This document shows positions 5,081 to 8,457 of a stretch of 8,457 bases of DNA, in pieces (the stretch's first letter is position 1; the number at the start of each line of letters is the position of its first letter). The position numbers and the translations under genes were made by a program. Source of the stretch: an uncultured Bacteroidales bacterium. GTDB lineage: Bacteria > Bacteroidota > Bacteroidia > Bacteroidales > Paludibacteraceae. The notes beneath the pieces are model-generated. The model saw only the letters and a program-made list of their open reading frames with translations, ran no database searches and was not told where the DNA came from. The stretch is taken from positions 1-8,457 of the forward strand of contig CAMFEN010000030.1 of NCBI GenBank assembly GCA_945949375.1. Reading direction: 5' to 3'.

Positions 5081-5111
5081 TTGCATATTTGAAAAAAAAG
5101 ATGTAACTTTG
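5081..5111 (+). promoter_or_regulatory. Bacteroidota-type promoter for gltX
   Basis: TTG (5081-5083), 20 nt and TAACTTTG (5104-5111) fit the consensus, giving a leader of about 38-40 nt. A second TANNTTTG match, TAAATTTG (5076-5083), overlaps the -33 element but has no partner TTG 20 nt upstream. The rest of the 181-bp gap after the fusion gene is AT-rich, with only a weak bulged stem (5006-5012 with 5017-5024) that lacks a T-tract. Confidence 0.82.
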
Positions 5112-5154
5112 CGGCGTTTTGTGGGTAAATGTAAATTGTTAATCATAAATCATA

Positions 5155-6702
5155 ATGGAAAGACAAAGACGTGTACGTGTTCGTTTTGCGCCGTCGCCTA
5201 CGGGGGCGCTACATATCGGCGGGGTGAGAACCGCCTTATACAACTATCTCTTTGCCCGTCAGCACGGCGGCGATATGTTGCTCCGTATAGAAGATACGGA
5301 CTCCACGCGCTTCGTCCCGGGGGCGGAGGAGTATATTATCGAAGCACTTGACTGGCTCGGCATCAAGATTGACGAGGGTATCTGCTTGGATGCCCCCAAT
5401 GGCAAGGGTGAGCATGGTCCATATCGCCAGAGCGAGCGTAGGGAGATATACCATCAATATGTGAAGCAGTTGCTGGACTCGGGGCATGCATATATCGCTT
5501 TTGATACCCCCGAACAGTTAGAGAAGAAACGTGCAGAAGTACCTAATTTTCAGTACGATGCGCGTACCCGCATGGAGATGTGCAATTCCCTGACGCTCCC
5601 CGCAGAGGAAGTGGAAAAACGCATTGCACAGGGCGAGAAATACGTGGTGCGCTTCAAGGTAGAGCCTGATGAAGATGTGCATGTGCACGACCTCATCCGA
5701 GGCGAAGTAGTCATCAACTCGAACATCCTCGACGACAAAGTGCTGTACAAGAGTGCCGACGACCTGCCAACCTATCACCTTGCGAACATCGTAGACGACC
5801 ATCTGATGGAGGTGAGCCATGTCATCCGTGGCGAAGAATGGCTGCCGAGTGCGCCGCTGCATGTGTTGCTCTATCGCGCTTTCGGGTGGGAAGATACCAT
5901 GCCTGCGTTTGCACACCTGCCGCTGCTGCTCAAACCCGATGGAAACGGCAAACTCAGCAAACGTGACGGCGACAGACTCGGCTTCCCCGTCTTTCCGCTC
6001 GAGTTCCATAACCAGAAAGACGGCACCGTCTCCAGCGGATATCGCGAGAGCGGCTACTACCCCGAGGCGGTGATTAACTTCCTCGCGCTCCTCGGATGGC
6101 ACAACACCGGCGACCAAGAGATGTACACGATGGATGAACTCATCGAACAGTTCTCCCTCGAGCGCGTCAGCAAATCCGGCGCGAAGTTCGACTTTGAGAA
6201 AGGCAAGTGGTTCAATCACCAATACCTGCAACTGCGCAGCAATGAACAGTTAGCCACAGAGTTCTTGGCTGCCATGCCCGAGGAAGCCAACAGCCTGAGC
6301 AATACCCAGAAAGTTGCCCTACCGCACGTCATCGGACTCGTCAAAGAACGCGTGAACTTCGTGGGTGAACTATGGGAGCAGATGAGTTTCTTCTTCGTTG
6401 CCCCAACGGAATACGACGAGAAATCGCTCAAGAAACGCTGGAAAGAGGAAAGCCCAAAGCACATGACGGAGTTGGTTGCCCTCTTAGAGAAGCAAGACGA
6501 CTGGTCGGCAGAGGCGCTGGACAGCGCGGTGATGGGATGGATAGCGCAATATGGCTACGGCGTAGGTATCGTGATGAACGCCTTTCGTATATGCCTCGTG
6601 GGTGCTGCAAGGGGACCACACATTTGGGAAATCACCAATGTGTTAGGCAAAGAAGAAACCCTCCGCCGTGTGAAAGTAGCATTGGAAACAATTAAGCCTT
6701 AA
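5155..6702 (+). CDS. gltX: Glutamate--tRNA ligase
   Basis: A class I aminoacyl-tRNA synthetase of 515 residues that charges tRNA-Glu with glutamate in the cytoplasm. The N-terminal Rossmann fold carries PSPTGALHIGG (14-23, the HIGH-type signature) followed by RTALYNYLFAR, the RIEDTDSTR segment (44-52), and the KLSKR loop (266-270, KMSKS-type). The C-terminal part (about 340-515) corresponds to the helical anticodon-binding region, with YGYGVGIVMNAFRICLVGAARGPHIWEI near the end typical of bacterial GluRS. The cysteines of the zinc-binding site known from the E. coli enzyme are absent from the matching region, which is common in the family. It has its own promoter and an A/T-rich leader. A long antisense ORF (5518-6231) lies within it and is only a shadow. 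Confidence 0.97.
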   Translation: MERQRRVRVRFAPSPTGALHIGGVRTALYNYLFARQHGGDMLLRIEDTDSTRFVPGAEEYIIEALDWLGIKIDEGICLDAPNGKGEHGPYRQSERREIYHQYVKQLLDSGHAYIAFDTPEQLEKKRAEVPNFQYDARTRMEMCNSLTLPAEEVEKRIAQGEKYVVRFKVEPDEDVHVHDLIRGEVVINSNILDDKVLYKSADDLPTYHLANIVDDHLMEVSHVIRGEEWLPSAPLHVLLYRAFGWEDTMPAFAHLPLLLKPDGNGKLSKRDGDRLGFPVFPLEFHNQKDGTVSSGYRESGYYPEAVINFLALLGWHNTGDQEMYTMDELIEQFSLERVSKSGAKFDFEKGKWFNHQYLQLRSNEQLATEFLAAMPEEANSLSNTQKVALPHVIGLVKERVNFVGELWEQMSFFFVAPTEYDEKSLKKRWKEESPKHMTELVALLEKQDDWSAEALDSAVMGWIAQYGYGVGIVMNAFRICLVGAARGPHIWEITNVLGKEETLRRVKVALETIKP

Positions 6703-6720
6703 ACGAAGAGCGCGGATGCT

Positions 6721-6747
6721 CTCAACTCTCAACTATAAATCTCAACT
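6721..6747. repeat. CTCAACT heptamer repeat between gltX and the esterase gene
   Basis: CTCAACT occurs at 6721-6727 and 6728-6734 in tandem and again at 6741-6747 after ATAAAT. This fills about half of the 55-bp gap between gltX and the next gene. No TANNTTTG element or terminator is present in the gap, so the repeat is the only recognisable feature and transcription probably continues from gltX. Confidence 0.7.
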
Positions 6748-6757
6748 CATATAACGT

Positions 6758-7555
6758 ATGAAAACGCATCTTTATTCAGTTATGGCAGTTGCCTGTGTGA
6801 TTATGGCAAGTATAGTATGTATCTCTGCGGGAAAGAAACCCGTTACCCTCTTCATGGTCGGCGATTCCACCATGGCAGACAAAGAGGAGTTGGATGCCTC
6901 GCCTGAACGCGGATGGGGACAACTCTTCCCCACGTATCTCAACGATGACATCGTGGTGCAAAACCATGCACGCAATGGTCGCAGTACCAAGTCCTTTATG
7001 GCAGAAGGACGCTGGGCGGAAGTGCTCGAGAGAGCGCAACGTAATGATATCGTTATCATCCAATTCGGACACAACGATGCCAAGCAAGAAGACCCCAAAC
7101 GCTATGCCAATATCAACGACTATGAGCAAAACCTCATGACAATGATTGAGCAGGCGAAGAAAAAACACCTGAAGGTTATTCTTTGTACACCGGTATCACG
7201 TCGCTCATACAAAGAAGGTCAATACTACGACACCCACGGCGCATATCCCGAAGCAGTGCGTAGAGTGGCAAAGCGCATGAATGTTCCATTGCTCGACCTC
7301 CATGCTTCATCTACCGAATGGGTGCAACGCATGGGAGATGACGATAGCAAGGCTTTCTTCATGAATGTAGCTCCGGGGGAGTGCACCAAGTACCCAGATG
7401 GCAAAAACGACAACACACACCTCAGAGAGGCTGGAGCACTCGAAATCGGACGACAAGCCGCTGAAATGATTGTGAACCAGAAAATTAAGTTCCTCGCAAA
7501 GTATATTAACCAAAACGGACAAGTGCGCTATACCACCCCCTGCAATCTCAAATAA
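6758..7555 (+). CDS. Rhamnogalacturonan acetylesterase, CE12 SGNH hydrolase, secreted
   Basis: A 265-residue enzyme expected to remove acetyl groups from pectin (rhamnogalacturonan I or related). An N-terminal signal peptide (about 1-24) targets it out of the cytoplasm. SGNH blocks are in order: GDSTMAD (35-41, nucleophile Ser37), NHARNGRSTKSF (69-80, oxyanion Gly74), IQFGHNDAK (101-109, Asn106) and DNTHL (218-222, Asp218 and His221 completing the triad). TPVSRRS and HGAYPEAVR between the third and fifth blocks are typical of CE12 enzymes such as RhgT and YesT, rather than of lipases or peptidoglycan esterases. The catalytic set is complete. It is separated from gltX by 55 bp and followed after 11 bp by a PCMD-domain gene, suggesting the start of a carbohydrate-degradation operon. 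Substrate specificity cannot be read from sequence alone. Confidence 0.92.
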   Translation: MKTHLYSVMAVACVIMASIVCISAGKKPVTLFMVGDSTMADKEELDASPERGWGQLFPTYLNDDIVVQNHARNGRSTKSFMAEGRWAEVLERAQRNDIVIIQFGHNDAKQEDPKRYANINDYEQNLMTMIEQAKKKHLKVILCTPVSRRSYKEGQYYDTHGAYPEAVRRVAKRMNVPLLDLHASSTEWVQRMGDDDSKAFFMNVAPGECTKYPDGKNDNTHLREAGALEIGRQAAEMIVNQKIKFLAKYINQNGQVRYTTPCNLK

Positions 7556-7566
7556 ATAATCACTAT

Positions 7567-8457
7567 ATGAAAAAAAATCTGTTAGCTTTATTTGTTTGTT
7601 TTTGCAGTCTCGTCGCTTATGCCGAGACGATAGAGCCTCTACCGTTCGGCGATATGGAACAATGGACGGTGCGCTATATAAAGGAGTCGAAACTTCTTGG
7701 AGGAAAAACGAAAATGCTCTATTGCGTTGCTCCTACCGATACTATTCGCGTGAATTGTCCCTACAACTATGGCAAGATGGGTAGTCCGTGGAGCAGCAGC
7801 AATGTGTATGCCAACGTGATTGGCATAGAGAAAGCCGCTATCACCGTTACTCCTGAGATGCGCGAGGAAGGAGGAACCTGCTGCCGACTGGATGTATCAA
7901 TGTTGGATGTCCAGGTCTTCGGCGTGATAGATATTCAGGTGCTCGCCGCCGGTACGCTTTTCACAGGACGGACTATCGAACCTATCACCACCGCCAAAGA
8001 CCCCTATCAGAACATTGATTTTGGTGTACCTTTCACCAAGCGACCTACCGCGCTGATTTACGACTATAAAGCAAAAATTTCCGACGAAAACTGGGTGTGG
8101 TACGCCAAAGGTATGGCAAAACCCAAGAAGCAACAAGGCATCCACGATGAGGCTGAGGCTTATGTCTATCTACAACACCGTTGGGAGGACGAGAAAGGCA
8201 ATGTGCATGCTGTGCGCGTGGGGACAGGCTACGAGCGAATCACTAAATCCCAACCTACATGGGTGAACGACCATCGTCTGCCTATCCACTATGGAGACAT
8301 CACAAGCGAACCATGGTATCAACCATACAGGGGGTACAACAAGAATATGCGCACCATGAACTCAAAAGGGAAGATAGTGCCGATTCAAGAAGAAGGTTGG
8401 AACGGCACGTTGGAACCTACCCATATCGTTATCATGCTTACCGCCGGCAAATGCGAG
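7567..8457 (+). CDS. PCMD-domain (putative carbohydrate metabolism) secreted protein, partial
   Basis: An open frame starting 11 bp after the esterase stop and running 297 codons to the window edge. A signal peptide ends at VAYA (16-19) before ETIEP. The following layout, FGDMEQWTV near the start, WSSSNVYANV (75-84), then IQVLAAGTLFTG (123-134) and DFGVPFTKRPTALIYDYKAK (151-170), matches the PCMD family (PF13201) as I know it. These proteins are secreted or surface proteins of Bacteroidota found near glycan-degrading genes, with no proven reaction. Judging by the family, roughly 30-50 residues are missing at the C-terminus. The tight spacing implies co-transcription with the esterase and a shared role in pectin or hemicellulose use. 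The family assignment rests on motif recognition only. Confidence 0.72.
   Translation, partial: MKKNLLALFVCFCSLVAYAETIEPLPFGDMEQWTVRYIKESKLLGGKTKMLYCVAPTDTIRVNCPYNYGKMGSPWSSSNVYANVIGIEKAAITVTPEMREEGGTCCRLDVSMLDVQVFGVIDIQVLAAGTLFTGRTIEPITTAKDPYQNIDFGVPFTKRPTALIYDYKAKISDENWVWYAKGMAKPKKQQGIHDEAEAYVYLQHRWEDEKGNVHAVRVGTGYERITKSQPTWVNDHRLPIHYGDITSEPWYQPYRGYNKNMRTMNSKGKIVPIQEEGWNGTLEPTHIVIMLTAGKCE

Noticed and set aside
5076..5083. TAAATTTG as a second gltX promoter
   Set aside because: It matches the -7 consensus but has no TTG about 20 nt upstream, and it overlaps the -33 element of the better promoter.
5518..6231. A 237-codon antisense ORF inside gltX
   Set aside because: It lies wholly opposite a strongly conserved gene, has no promoter and its translation shows no recognisable domain. 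It reflects the codon use of gltX.

Overview
The window looks like chromosomal DNA of a Bacteroidales bacterium (phylum Bacteroidota), of a Prevotella- or Muribaculaceae-like kind. This rests on five promoters of the Bacteroidota form (TTG, 20 nt, TANNTTTG), AT-rich leaders with no clear Shine-Dalgarno, a gldD lipoprotein gene, a GGGP-synthase-family gene and a PCMD-domain secreted protein beside a pectin esterase. The genus is not settled by the sequence. No stretch of 300 bases lacks a gene. I see no tRNA, rRNA, CRISPR array, phage gene or transposase.

Layout. On the minus strand at the left edge, a long-chain polyprenyl diphosphate synthase (1388 to 366) is followed by the start of a small secreted protein (310 to the edge). 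A divergent promoter region (about 1389-1508) separates these from a plus-strand cluster: a DivIC/FtsB-type division protein, a 58-residue two-helix membrane protein and ruvC. A separately promoted 54-residue 2[4Fe-4S] ferredoxin ends at a strong intrinsic terminator. Then comes gldD, overlapping a 404-codon ORF that joins a geranylgeranylglyceryl-phosphate synthase domain to a complete TadA tRNA adenosine deaminase domain. gltX follows with its own promoter. The right end holds a secreted rhamnogalacturonan acetylesterase (CE12) and the first 297 codons of a PCMD-domain protein, which look like an accessory pectin-degradation module behind gltX.

The most unusual signal is a family of 7-nt-period repeats (units such as CTCAACT, CTCAATC, ACTTGAA) at gene boundaries: 2061-2081, 4494-4544, 6721-6747, and a related 14-nt-period copy at 2780-2807. 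At 4494-4544 the repeat is itself coding and forms the linker of the lipid-synthase/TadA fusion. In that orientation it has no stop codon in any frame, which suggests how two unrelated genes came to be joined. At 1991-2087 an 87-bp hairpin-rich segment is flanked by a perfect 10-bp direct duplication. Removing it restores a tight operon junction ahead of ruvC, so it looks like a small inserted element.
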